Positions 1-5,568 of a DNA stretch of 27,059 bases are shown one piece after another. How positions within the stretch are numbered: position 1 is the stretch's first letter; each line of letters starts with the position of its first letter. Made by a program: the position numbers and the translations under genes. A model generated the notes under the pieces. It ran no database searches. It was given only the letters and a program-made list of their open reading frames with translations, and was not told where the DNA came from. Origin of the DNA: a virus. The DNA lies in the IMG/VR virus record IMGVR_UViG_3300047645_000003, positions 1 to 27,059 of that record; one strand, given 5' to 3'.

Positions 1-208
1 CTTGGAGGGTCCCTGAAGGGTGAGTCGGGTTAGAAGAGTGTTTTCCTGGACTAGGTGTAACGGGGTGGCTAACGGGCAAAGCCCGTCAGCGGCCAAGTTG
101 TGAACGGCCCAGGGCCGTCTAAAGAATAAGTCCCGAAGGGCGACCATCCGCTTGCGCACTTGGAGGGTCCCTGAAGGGTGAGTCGGGTTAGAAGGGTGGT
201 TTCCTGGA

Positions 209-209
<1 letters not shown>
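1..209 (+). repeat. Duplicated tRNA leader, two copies (1-51 and 159-209)
   Basis: The 51 bases at 1-51 recur at 159-209 with two differences (positions 37 and 41 of the unit). The second copy leads straight into tRNA-Pro(CGG); the first leads into a decayed tRNA-like stretch. Between them lie short GC-rich inverted repeats (ACGGGC/GCCCGT at 72-86 and ACGGCCC/GGGCCGT at 104-118). This is host-side sequence next to the prophage, most simply a tandem duplication of the tRNA locus. Confidence 0.85.
52..90 (+). pseudogene. Remnant of a tRNA-Pro 5' half
   Basis: Directly after the first leader copy, the stretch beginning GGTGTAACGGGGTGGCTAAC matches the 5' half of the intact tRNA-Pro(CGG) (GGTGTAGCGCAGTGGCTAGC) at about 18 of 22 positions. 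It then diverges and has no anticodon arm or 3' acceptor strand. It reads as the dead copy of a duplicated tRNA gene. The leader homology running into it makes chance unlikely. Confidence 0.6.
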
Positions 210-284
<75 letters not shown>

Positions 285-289
285 AGAAA

Positions 290-1756
290 TCATCCTATAT
301 AATCTTGGCTTCTGGTCGGATGTTGTTGTTTCGTTGTAAAATGGTCGGAAATGTCGGGGCGTAGCGCAGCTGGTAGCGCACTTGCATGGGGTGCAAGGGG
401 TCGCAGGTTCAAATCCTGTCGCCCCGACCATTTATTTTCATTAGCCTGTAATGATTTTAAAGTGGTCGGTTTAGCAAAAGTGTAGCTTTCGTGTAGCTTC
501 TCAACAGTGCTTTCAATTATTCCCGGTTTTGTCTCTGACGTTAAATCACCCAACTTCTTTGCTAGCTTGTTCGATGCCTCTACGTCGCCATCCGTCACGA
601 TTCCGACATAATACTTTCGGGTTGTCTCTGGGCTAGTGTGTCCCATGACACGCGCCAAGTCCCATTCACCCATGACCTTAGCCCCATGCGTTGCAAACGT
701 CCTACGCAGTATTTGCATGGTGACGTGTTTATTTATTTTTGCTGCTTTGACCATCCGAGGAAGGAACCCGCCAAGCTTGGTTAGTTTTTCCCCTTGGGGC
801 GTTGAAAAGACATATTTACCAACGGGCTCAAGCCGATCCACCCAACCAAATCTAGTCGGGCGGTAGAAATGCATTTGGTGAAGAAGTGTTAACAGTGGGT
901 CCGATATGGGAACCGTGCGCCTTGTATCTGTTTTCTCAGCCCATAGATGTATCGCCCTATTATCGAAATCAACGTTTTTCCATTCCAAGTCAAGATGCTC
1001 TCGCAGTCTGAGGCCTGTTAATAGGGTGAAAATAATAACGGACTGTGCCCATGCATTAGGTTTGACCGTGACTTTACCAGTTGTTCCGCAAACGTGCTTT
1101 GATACCGTAGCAGCCAATAAGGCCTTTATTTCTTCAGGGGTTAAATAAACGGTTTCTCCCTTCTGGCATTTGAATAGATAACTTCCAAGCTGTCTGTTTT
1201 GAGTCTTAAAGGGATGGGTAATAATCTTTTCAGATCGCAAAGCCCATTCCAGGGCCGCAGAGCAAAAAGTGACCTCGTTATTAAGAGTCTTAGGGGCAGG
1301 GAATTTAGGCTTTTTTGAATTTGTGGGGTAATAGGGCTCTGTCTGTCGGATGCGTAAATATTCGTCTATCTTGGCAGGGGTTAACTCCATTAAGCGCAGC
1401 TTGCCTAAATGCTCTGTAAGGTGGGCGATAAGACCCAGGTAAGGCGTCATTCCTCGGTAACTGTTTAGGCCGCCCTCTTTACCTTGTGAGTCCTTCAAAT
1501 AGAAGGGAAGCCAATCACCAAGTAAGGGACTATTCTTAGCGGCCTGAGCTTCTACGCCGAAAATAGCCTTCGAGATATGCGCCTCTCCCTTTTCCCGTTC
1601 AAAGCGCTCAAACTCTCTTTTGGCCTCTCTCTTGTCAATAACGTCTTTCCATTCCTCACGCTTTACCGTCTTCTTTCCGTTAAGCACTTGAACGCTACAG
1701 ATATAGGCACGGTATCCGGTCTTATTCTTCCTAGCGCGGAATTCGAGGTAGGCCAT
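290..1756 (-). CDS. int: Phage tyrosine integrase
   Basis: A site-specific recombinase that inserts and excises the prophage at the adjacent proline tRNA. The 488-residue frame has an N-terminal arm-binding-type region (about 1-75), a SAM-like core-binding domain (about 80-190) and a C-terminal catalytic domain (about 200-390). Catalytic positions visible are R250 in TGLRLRE, K275, R351 in ILRRTF, H373 in VMGHTS and the nucleophile Y382 in TTRKYY. The usual HxxR motif reads QILR, so glutamine (348) replaces the first histidine. The start is supported by AAAGGA before the ATG. Residues ~443-468 are antisense to tRNA-Pro(GGG), and the final ~40 residues are probably read-through of the attachment region rather than conserved protein. 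It is last in a leftward group of small genes. Confidence 0.93.
   Translation of the reverse strand: MAYLEFRARKNKTGYRAYICSVQVLNGKKTVKREEWKDVIDKREAKREFERFEREKGEAHISKAIFGVEAQAAKNSPLLGDWLPFYLKDSQGKEGGLNSYRGMTPYLGLIAHLTEHLGKLRLMELTPAKIDEYLRIRQTEPYYPTNSKKPKFPAPKTLNNEVTFCSAALEWALRSEKIITHPFKTQNRQLGSYLFKCQKGETVYLTPEEIKALLAATVSKHVCGTTGKVTVKPNAWAQSVIIFTLLTGLRLREHLDLEWKNVDFDNRAIHLWAEKTDTRRTVPISDPLLTLLHQMHFYRPTRFGWVDRLEPVGKYVFSTPQGEKLTKLGGFLPRMVKAAKINKHVTMQILRRTFATHGAKVMGEWDLARVMGHTSPETTRKYYVGIVTDGDVEASNKLAKKLGDLTSETKPGIIESTVEKLHESYTFAKPTTLKSLQANENKWSGRQDLNLRPLAPHASALPAALRPDISDHFTTKQQHPTRSQDYIG
339..469. repeat. TGGTCGG / CCGACCA repeats around the attachment site
   Basis: TGGTCGG occurs in the same orientation at about 313-319, 342-348 and 463-469. 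Its reverse complement CCGACCA forms the 3' ends of both tRNAs. The 10-base AAATGGTCGG at 339-348 and its perfect complement CCGACCATTT at 424-433 bracket the tRNA-Pro(GGG). Such short inverted copies next to an integrase gene could be core- or arm-type integrase sites, but this is inference from position and symmetry alone. Confidence 0.35.
355..430 (+). tRNA. tRNA-Pro(GGG), likely attachment site
   Basis: Cloverleaf of 76 bases with encoded CCA. The acceptor stem CGGGGCG (355-361) pairs with CGCCCCG (420-426). The anticodon stem CTTGC/GCAAG holds the loop ATGGGGT, anticodon GGG (proline). The whole tRNA is antisense to the last part of the integrase reading frame (about residues 443-468), so the integrase gene abuts or crosses the attachment site. 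tRNA 3' halves are common targets of phage tyrosine integrases, so attL is probably in this 3' half. No second copy of the 3' half is present in the window, so attR lies beyond it. Confidence 0.95.
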
Positions 1757-1776
1757 TGGGATATTCCTTTAAGTGT

Positions 1777-1794
1777 CTATATCTAATGATATAG
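1777..1794. promoter_or_regulatory. Small palindrome between excisionase-like gene and integrase
   Basis: CTATATC, a 4-base spacer and GATATAG form a perfect 7-bp inverted repeat in the 43-base gap between the integrase start and the stop of the upstream HTH gene. It could bind the neighbouring HTH protein or fold as an RNA hairpin that sets integrase levels. The position is the only functional hint. Confidence 0.35.
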
Positions 1795-1799
1795 CTATG

Positions 1800-2081
1800 C
1801 TAACTCGCAAGCTTGCCGCCTTCAAGAGTAGCGTTTCCCTGTTGGAATAGAAGGACTTTAAAAAGGGCGCGGGAGATAAGATAGACGCGACCACGTTTGA
1901 TAAAGGGAACCTTTGGGGAACCCTTCCACAGCCAATCCCTCAGGGTTTTAACAGGTATTCCAAACTCTCTGGAGGCTTGAATAACCGTTAAAGCACCCTC
2001 AGAAAAGAAACGGGTTATTGTGGTCCGGGTTCCACACGGCAAAATATACGGTGGGTCCTCTGGTTCTTTTAAAACATGCAT
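1800..2081 (-). CDS. Excisionase-like HTH DNA-binding protein
   Basis: A 93-residue protein with a MerR/excisionase-style helix-turn-helix near residues 33-55 (LTVIQASREFGIPVKTLRDW) followed by a strand-turn pattern ending KRGRVYLISRALFK, typical of small winged-helix Xis/AlpA-like factors. It lies directly upstream of the integrase gene in the same direction, the usual place for a recombination directionality factor. It starts with ATG after AGCAGGG, which is part of a perfect 21-bp repeat also found before the gene starting at 2656. Excisionase is the best guess; a transcription regulator is equally possible from sequence alone. Confidence 0.65.
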   Translation of the reverse strand: MHVLKEPEDPPYILPCGTRTTITRFFSEGALTVIQASREFGIPVKTLRDWLWKGSPKVPFIKRGRVYLISRALFKVLLFQQGNATLEGGKLAS

Positions 2082-2083
2082 AA

Positions 2084-2104
2084 AAACCCTGCTTTCTGCC
2101 CCCT
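2084..2104 (-). repeat. 21-bp leader repeat, copy 1
   Basis: The 21 bases at 2084-2104 are identical to 2658-2678. Read on the minus strand, each copy runs from GGGGGCAG to AGCAGGGTTT and stops a few bases before the ATG of an HTH gene, so it contains the ribosome-binding site. It may be a shared operator or translational control site. Confidence 0.75.
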
Positions 2105-2123
2105 ATTTGCCTTTACAGAATGA

Positions 2124-2435
2124 TTAGTCTTGGCAGGCTTCAATTAACCGAAGCCTAATATTTGCATACTTTGCCTTGCGATTTTCCCGATAATTCCATT
2201 GATGCTGTTTTCTCCTTTCGGGGTTCGCTTTATTCCAGGCAACTTTACGGGCGTTTTCGCATTCAGGGCAACGCCTTGTAACGAGAGAATATGGCTTAGG
2301 ATTAGCGGCCTTTGAATCACGCTTAGAATAAAAACGATAATGGCAATGGTGTTTAGGACAAGTCTTGCTACTCCAATTTTCAATATATGTGTCCGTTACT
2401 AAAGCCCATTCACTTTTCTTTTTCTGCTTTTTCAT
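2124..2435 (-). CDS. Small zinc-finger-like protein
   Basis: A 103-residue, strongly basic protein starting MKKQKKKSEW. It shows CPKHHCHYRF (about 25-34) and CPECENARK (about 59-67), a C/H-rich pair that would form one zinc site. A lysine/arginine-rich tail (NPERRKQHQWNYRENRKAKY) follows. This resembles the N-terminal zinc-ribbon and linker of phage HNH endonucleases, but no H-N-H catalytic segment is present. The ATG at 2435 lies two bases after the stop of the upstream HTH gene with AAGGGAT before it, so it is preferred over an in-frame ATG at 2468. Function is unknown; nucleic-acid binding is likely. Confidence 0.6.
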   Translation of the reverse strand: MKKQKKKSEWALVTDTYIENWSSKTCPKHHCHYRFYSKRDSKAANPKPYSLVTRRCPECENARKVAWNKANPERRKQHQWNYRENRKAKYANIRLRLIEACQD

Positions 2436-2437
2436 GG

Positions 2438-2656
2438 CTATCCCTTGATACCGCGACGGTCTACCCATTCCCTTAATTTAACGGGGTCAAACCTTACGGC
2501 CCTGCTGCTCAAAGAGATAAACGGGATAGGGTCCGCAGTAGGGAAGGCGCGTTCTTGCTCAATAATCCGGTATAAACTTCCGGGATGATATCCCAGAAAT
2601 GCCGCAGCCTGCTTAACAGTCCAAAGGCTATCCGCAACTTCTTTTAAAGTACCCAT
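2438..2656 (-). CDS. Small HTH_17/AlpA-like DNA-binding protein
   Basis: A 72-residue protein beginning MGTLKEVADS. It contains the excisionase/HTH_17 pattern WTVKQAAAFLGYHPGSLYRI (about 10-30), then a short wing and RAVRFDPVKLREWVDRR at the C-terminus, the classic ending of MerR-like phage Xis/Cox proteins. The start at 2656 is chosen over an ATG at 2698 because the 21-bp repeat with AGCAGGG sits just before it, as in the sister gene. It is coupled to the following zinc-finger gene by a two-base gap. It could be the true excisionase or a regulator of the operon. Confidence 0.7.
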   Translation of the reverse strand: MGTLKEVADSLWTVKQAAAFLGYHPGSLYRIIEQERAFPTADPIPFISLSSRAVRFDPVKLREWVDRRGIKG

Positions 2657-2657
2657 G

Positions 2658-2678
2658 AAACCCTGCTTTCTGCCCCCT
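2658..2678 (-). repeat. 21-bp leader repeat, copy 2
   Basis: Identical to 2084-2104. It precedes the ATG at 2656 and provides its ribosome-binding site. Confidence 0.75.
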
Positions 2679-2680
2679 GG

Positions 2681-2715
2681 AATGGCCTTTCTTTGCACAG
2701 AAAAGCCATTTTTTT
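2681..2715 (+). terminator. Possible intrinsic terminator for rightward RNA
   Basis: AATGGC-C-TTTC (2681-2691) pairs with GAAA-A-GCCATT (2700-2710) around an 8-base loop, followed by a T run to 2715. This is terminator geometry on the plus strand, opposite to the local genes. It could stop antisense transcription from the host side. Confidence 0.4.
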
Positions 2716-2770
2716 AAGAGATTTTGTTTAAAACTGCCTTCCGGGTAGATCTTCAAGAACAAATGGACGT

Positions 2771-3001
2771 TTAACTTTTTGCTTCTGGTGAGGACTTAAC
2801 AACTTCGAGGGTAGCTTTCAAAATAGCTATTAATTCTTTCTTTGAGACAGCTTTATTATGAAAGGTGTATGAACCCTCATTTTTAATCACAAGGGTGAGC
2901 GCTGGAAAAAAGTGCCCCTTAGAAGTTTTAAAGGAACCGCCATAAGGCTTTAGCAACTGCAATAAATTGAATAAAGCTTCTCCGTGGTTAGTGCTTTTCA
3001 T
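2771..3001 (-). CDS. Hypothetical small protein
   Basis: A 76-residue protein of unknown function. It begins MKSTNHGEALFNLLQLLKPY, has a glycine/phenylalanine-rich middle and ends in an amphipathic helix (ELIAILKATLEVVKSS). No cysteine pairs, membrane segment or recognised motif is visible. The ATG is preceded by AAAGGAC at good spacing. It is the first gene behind the promoter at 3152-3180 and heads the leftward small-gene operon, a position often held by early phage regulators; that is inference only. Confidence 0.6.
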   Translation of the reverse strand: MKSTNHGEALFNLLQLLKPYGGSFKTSKGHFFPALTLVIKNEGSYTFHNKAVSKKELIAILKATLEVVKSSPEAKS

Positions 3002-3151
3002 AAAAATGTGTCCTTTCAGGGCAAAACATTAGCCTCCGCAAAAGGCGGTAAGGTTTTTTGGGTTTAGATGAGGGTGGAACCTTGGGCCGATGCTCAAGGC
3101 TAAAACAAAGCAAAAACAATGCTTGACAGAATGACTTTATCAACTCCCTAC

Positions 3152-3180
3152 AGTATACACCATTTTTTATGCATTTACAA
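3152..3180 (-). promoter_or_regulatory. Sigma70-type promoter, leftward
   Basis: On the minus strand TTGTAA (3180-3175), a 17-base spacer and TATACT (3157-3152) match the -35/-10 consensus closely. It faces the small genes at 3001-1800 and the integrase, and sits just after the end of the replication gene, so it probably drives the integration/excision operon. The ~145-base leader before the ATG at 3001 contains a short CCGC/GCGG hairpin near 3035-3050. Confidence 0.65.
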
Positions 3181-3208
3181 CCTAAATCTGGTTGCCTTAC
3201 AAAAAGTT

Positions 3209-4423
3209 TCAAGGTGTGGCACCTGTGACGCGCAACCCCGAACCCACTGCCTCCGCTGACACCCCGAAAACCATTTCATCTATCGTCATCGGGGTTTTTC
3301 CTGGCTTCTCCGCCTTGGTAGCAGATCCGTCTTTAGTGGCGTGCGCGCCTTGGCTTCCGGCGCATGGGGCCGACGGAACAGCGGAACGCTTCAGGCGGGG
3401 CTTATACTCGCCTCGGATGGCTTGCAACGCCCAAGCAAACGGTTTTTGGATGCTTTTCTTTTGCTCGGTTGCGCTTGCCAGAACGCCCTCAACGACCTTC
3501 AAGGCCTCTCGGGGGTTGTCGTCCTTTTGTTTCAGCGCAGCGCAGCGAAGGCGGTAAACGTCGGCGGTGGACAGTCCGGGGAGCACGTCACCCAGCTTGT
3601 CCAGGCAAGCCGCAAGACCCTCCTCCTCGCCGTCAAGGGGCGCACCAGCGGCGGCGGAATCCGGGGTTTTTTCCGCCGGTAGCCTTTGCTCGGCAGGGCT
3701 GGCACCGGCTTTGCCGTCAAGGGCGTCCGCTGCCGGGTTTTTTTTCGCCTCGAAGTCCTTGCCGGGCAGGGCTGGAGAACGGCCCCCTATCAGGGGGGAA
3801 ACAACAACTTCCGGGCTGTTGTTGTTTCGTATTTTTACTTCGTTTTGTTGTTTCGTCTTGTTAGTGTCCGCGTGGCGAACATCTCTTGCCGCCACGCGAA
3901 CACGATCTGCCGTGTGGCGAACATCTTCTGTCGCCACGCGGACATCTTCGGTGTGTACATCTTGTGTACACACTGTATCCACACTATGTACATTTTGTGT
4001 ACCTTTTGTGTACACACTGTGCGCGTCTTCGCTGTGCGCGGCGTCTTCTTGGCACATATTCTCGATGTACGCGCATTGCGCCTCCGCTGGGAAATGCTCG
4101 AAGATACGCGCGGGTATGGGAACTTGCGGTTCCAGAAGCGTGTAGCCGTTATGTGGGTGATAACCGGCAGCCGATTTTATTTTGGATACCCGCACAAGTT
4201 CGAATTCTTTCAACAATTTGATGGTTTCGATGACTTTGGACCGGCCTATCCCGGCAAGACGCTGAATCATTTCTTCGGACGGGCAGCATAGACCCGTTTT
4301 TTTGTTTCGACATCTGAGCAATACGGCCAGAACCGCGATTCCATAGGGCCCTAAAGCCCCGCCGTAATGATCGAGGTAGTCGTTTTTAGTTTGAAAAAAA
4401 CCTGCCTTTTTGTTTGAGCTCAC
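3209..4423 (-). CDS. Replication-initiator-like protein with N-terminal HTH
   Basis: A protein of about 404 residues. The N-terminal ~95 residues have the phage replication-protein pattern (YGGALGPYGIAVLAVLLRC, then PSEEMIQRLAGIGRSKVIET, then FELVRV), a winged helix-turn-helix as in lambda-O-like initiators and HTH_36 proteins. The middle (~125-185) is repetitive (TEDVRHTADRVRVAARDVRH) and low in structure. The C-terminal half includes LRCAALKQKDDNPREALKVV and KPFAWALQAIRGEYKP, a helical pattern common in these initiators. GTG at 4423 is preferred because GGAGG lies 7 bases upstream; a TTG one codon earlier is possible. The middle of the gene carries the origin-like array at 3798-4020. It lies immediately downstream of the zinc-ribbon gene. 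Confidence 0.7.
   Translation of the reverse strand: MSSNKKAGFFQTKNDYLDHYGGALGPYGIAVLAVLLRCRNKKTGLCCPSEEMIQRLAGIGRSKVIETIKLLKEFELVRVSKIKSAAGYHPHNGYTLLEPQVPIPARIFEHFPAEAQCAYIENMCQEDAAHSEDAHSVYTKGTQNVHSVDTVCTQDVHTEDVRVATEDVRHTADRVRVAARDVRHADTNKTKQQNEVKIRNNNSPEVVVSPLIGGRSPALPGKDFEAKKNPAADALDGKAGASPAEQRLPAEKTPDSAAAGAPLDGEEEGLAACLDKLGDVLPGLSTADVYRLRCAALKQKDDNPREALKVVEGVLASATEQKKSIQKPFAWALQAIRGEYKPRLKRSAVPSAPCAGSQGAHATKDGSATKAEKPGKTPMTIDEMVFGVSAEAVGSGLRVTGATP
3798..4020. other. Candidate intragenic replication origin
   Basis: Inside the initiator-like gene, in order: an 11-bp perfect inverted repeat (3798-3808/3818-3828); an AT-rich stretch with TTGTTGTTTCGT repeated at 3819-3830 and 3845-3856; two inverted repeats built on CGTGGCG/CGCCACG (9 bp at 3869-3898; 10 bp with one mismatch at 3911-3940); then TGTAC at 3954, 3965, 3987, 3998 and 4009. 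A 15-base direct repeat TTGTGTACACACTGT occurs at 3962-3976 and 4006-4020. The layout parallels the lambda origin inside gene O (iterons plus AT-rich segment). Function is inferred. Confidence 0.5.
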
Positions 4424-4455
4424 CAATCCGCCTCCGCAATTTTCTTACAACCAAG

Positions 4456-4765
4456 CTATACCGCACGCCGGGGCCATCCGCTGGGCTTTTCTTCGATTTC
4501 AGAGGCCCCGCCGACCCGCCCCGGCACTTGCCCCAGCCCGATAAAATCGAGGCCGTAACGCGCTGCAATTCGAAGCGACCTCTCAGATTCCTTTGTTTTT
4601 GGGGGTGTTTTTTTTGCCTGTTTTGGGCTGCCAAAGCCCGGCCACCTCCAAGGCGCCCAGCCGCAAGATTTCGTACATGCCGAACTCACGATGTCCACGG
4701 GAGCAGCGGGGCCAGGTGCTGGTTTCCACACGATGTCCGCAGAGGCCGCATTCAAAGAGCGTCAT
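4456..4765 (-). CDS. Zinc-ribbon small protein, probably frameshifted at an A8 run
   Basis: The frame from ATG 4765 (AAGAGG upstream) encodes a zinc ribbon, CGLCGHRV...CSRGHREFG, within its first ~30 residues, and stops at 4583 as a 60-residue protein. Eight consecutive A's (minus strand, 4615-4608) lie just before that stop. A +1 or -2 shift there joins a second open frame with plausible protein sequence (SERSLRIAARYGLDFIGLGQ) to 4456, about 30 bases before the initiator start. The combined product would be about 103 residues. Either programmed slippage, a real mutation or a homopolymer sequencing error would explain this; the 60-residue short form is the conservative reading. Function is unknown. 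Confidence 0.5.
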
Positions 4766-4830
4766 ATTTTTTTTCCTCTTTTCCAGGGATAGGCCGACCG
4801 GTTTAGCCGGGCAGGCCGCTTATACCCCAG

Positions 4831-4904
4831 CCTAAAATTTAAGGTTTTTATCGCGGTGGCCCGCAAGGCTCTAGGCGTTTGGGGAAAAATATCTAAATTT
4901 TAGG
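4831..4904. promoter_or_regulatory. Divergent control region with 11-bp inverted repeat
   Basis: CCTAAAATTTA (4831-4841) and TAAATTTTAGG (4894-4904) are perfect inverted copies 52 bases apart, in the only gap between the leftward replication genes and the rightward sigma-factor gene. Each arm is also nearly self-complementary. A paired operator for a repressor, or a site for the phage sigma factor, fits. Leftward, TATAAG at 4820-4815 lies beside one arm, but no good -35 is seen. Confidence 0.45.
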
Positions 4905-4949
4905 GATGGTGTAGCCGCTGTAGGCAACGCGGCACAGAAGGCGGACCCC

Positions 4950-5285
4950 ATGCCGAAAATTTCAGACGAAGAATTTTTGCTTTTAAACTACGAAAAATTG
5001 ATTTCAAGTTTTGCCAAAAAATATGGAAGGCCTGGCGTTCCTTGTTGCGAGGCCGAGGACATCGCACAAACGGCAGCAATCGCCTTACTTGAAGCCCACC
5101 GCCGTTATAAACCCGTCGCGGGTGCAAAGTTTGGAACTTACGCCTTCGGCTGCATGCGCGGCGCCATCCTCCGTTATTTGAAGAAAAACTCTTTCGGCGT
5201 CAAAATTTCGGAGCGCGCTTGGCGCGAAAAAAAGGTAGGCGAAATTTCTTTTTGTGCGCTGGAAGACGCCGGATTGTTGTCTTAA
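4950..5285 (+). CDS. Minimal sigma-70-like factor (region 2 only)
   Basis: A 111-residue protein with the sigma-70 region 2 pattern: LISSFAKKYGRPG, AEDIAQTAAIALLEAHRRY and GAKFGTYAFGCMRGAILRYLKK (the F-TYA-xx-xxRGAI-R-LK core, about 58-80). A short stretch like the start of region 3 (VKISERAWREKKVGE) follows and the protein ends; no region 4 helix-turn-helix is present. It would recruit core RNA polymerase and melt -10 DNA without -35 recognition. It is the first rightward gene after the divergent control region, so it is well placed to switch on later genes. AAGGCGGA before the ATG supports the start. A degraded sigma fragment is the alternative. Confidence 0.7.
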   Translation: MPKISDEEFLLLNYEKLISSFAKKYGRPGVPCCEAEDIAQTAAIALLEAHRRYKPVAGAKFGTYAFGCMRGAILRYLKKNSFGVKISERAWREKKVGEISFCALEDAGLLS

Positions 5286-5303
5286 CCCATTATGAGAGAA
5301 CGC

Positions 5304-5376
5304 GAACCCAGAAACCTCCCTGGGTTCCAAGCGGCCACCCCAAGGCTGTGATTTACGCCTTGGGGACCGGCCTTTT
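5304..5376 (+). ncRNA. Structured leader or terminator between sigma gene and next ORF
   Basis: Two hairpins follow the sigma-factor stop. GAACCCAG/CTGGGTTC (5304-5311/5320-5327) is an 8-bp stem. CCCCAAGGC/GCCTTGGGG (5338-5346/5357-5365) is a perfect 9-bp stem that extends through a small internal loop by GGCC/GGCC (5333-5336/5369-5372) and ends in TTTT (5373-5376). The second could be an intrinsic terminator or attenuator. It does not match a riboswitch class I recognise. Confidence 0.45.
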
Positions 5377-5431
5377 CGGAGGGCAAAACATTTCTAACAA
5401 GGATAGCCGCGAGGGCTACACGCCAAGCAAT

Positions 5432-5563
5432 ATGGAAATTGTCACTTTAGGCAAAAACGCCACTCTTGCCAGCAAAGAACGCAAGCGCAGGGAAGAAACA
5501 GATCGGGCCTTTGAGCAACTTTTGCAAATCATTGGCGGCGAAACTGAAAAGGAAGCGGCTTAA
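5432..5563 (+). CDS. Small hypothetical protein
   Basis: A 43-residue protein (MEIVTLGKNATLASKERKRR...) with a basic/acidic helical middle (ERKRREETDRAFEQLLQII) and no known motif. The frame is open upstream, so a GTG at 5348 would give a longer product, but that region is a strong RNA hairpin. The ribosome site is poor for the ATG (GAGGG lies ~17 bases away). It ends 5 bases before the next gene. Real but of unknown role; the start is uncertain. Confidence 0.4.
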   Translation: MEIVTLGKNATLASKERKRREETDRAFEQLLQIIGGETEKEAA

Positions 5564-5568
5564 CATAA

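Noticed and set aside
3123-3159. Perfect TTGACA followed by TATACA on the plus strand
   Set aside because: The spacer is 25 bases, too long for a sigma70 promoter, and it would read antisense into the initiator gene.
2988-3212. 74-residue minus-strand frame
   Set aside because: It crosses the promoter region and overlaps a better gene at 3001; no ribosome site and unlikely composition.
3879-3962. ACATCT repeated four times as further iterons
   Set aside because: Spacings of 42, 21 and 15 are all multiples of three, so a repeated peptide explains them.
3869-4020. CRISPR-like repeat cluster
   Set aside because: Repeats are short, uneven and within a coding frame; there are no unique spacers of constant length. 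The array is better read as an origin.
3192-4291. Several long rightward frames opposite the initiator gene
   Set aside because: They are antisense shadows in GC-rich DNA, rich in Arg/Ser/Cys/Pro, with no ribosome sites.
4386-4634. 82-residue minus-strand frame overlapping the initiator start
   Set aside because: Third frame of the same stretch, extends into the initiator gene, and lacks a ribosome site; the frameshift continuation at 4456 fits better.
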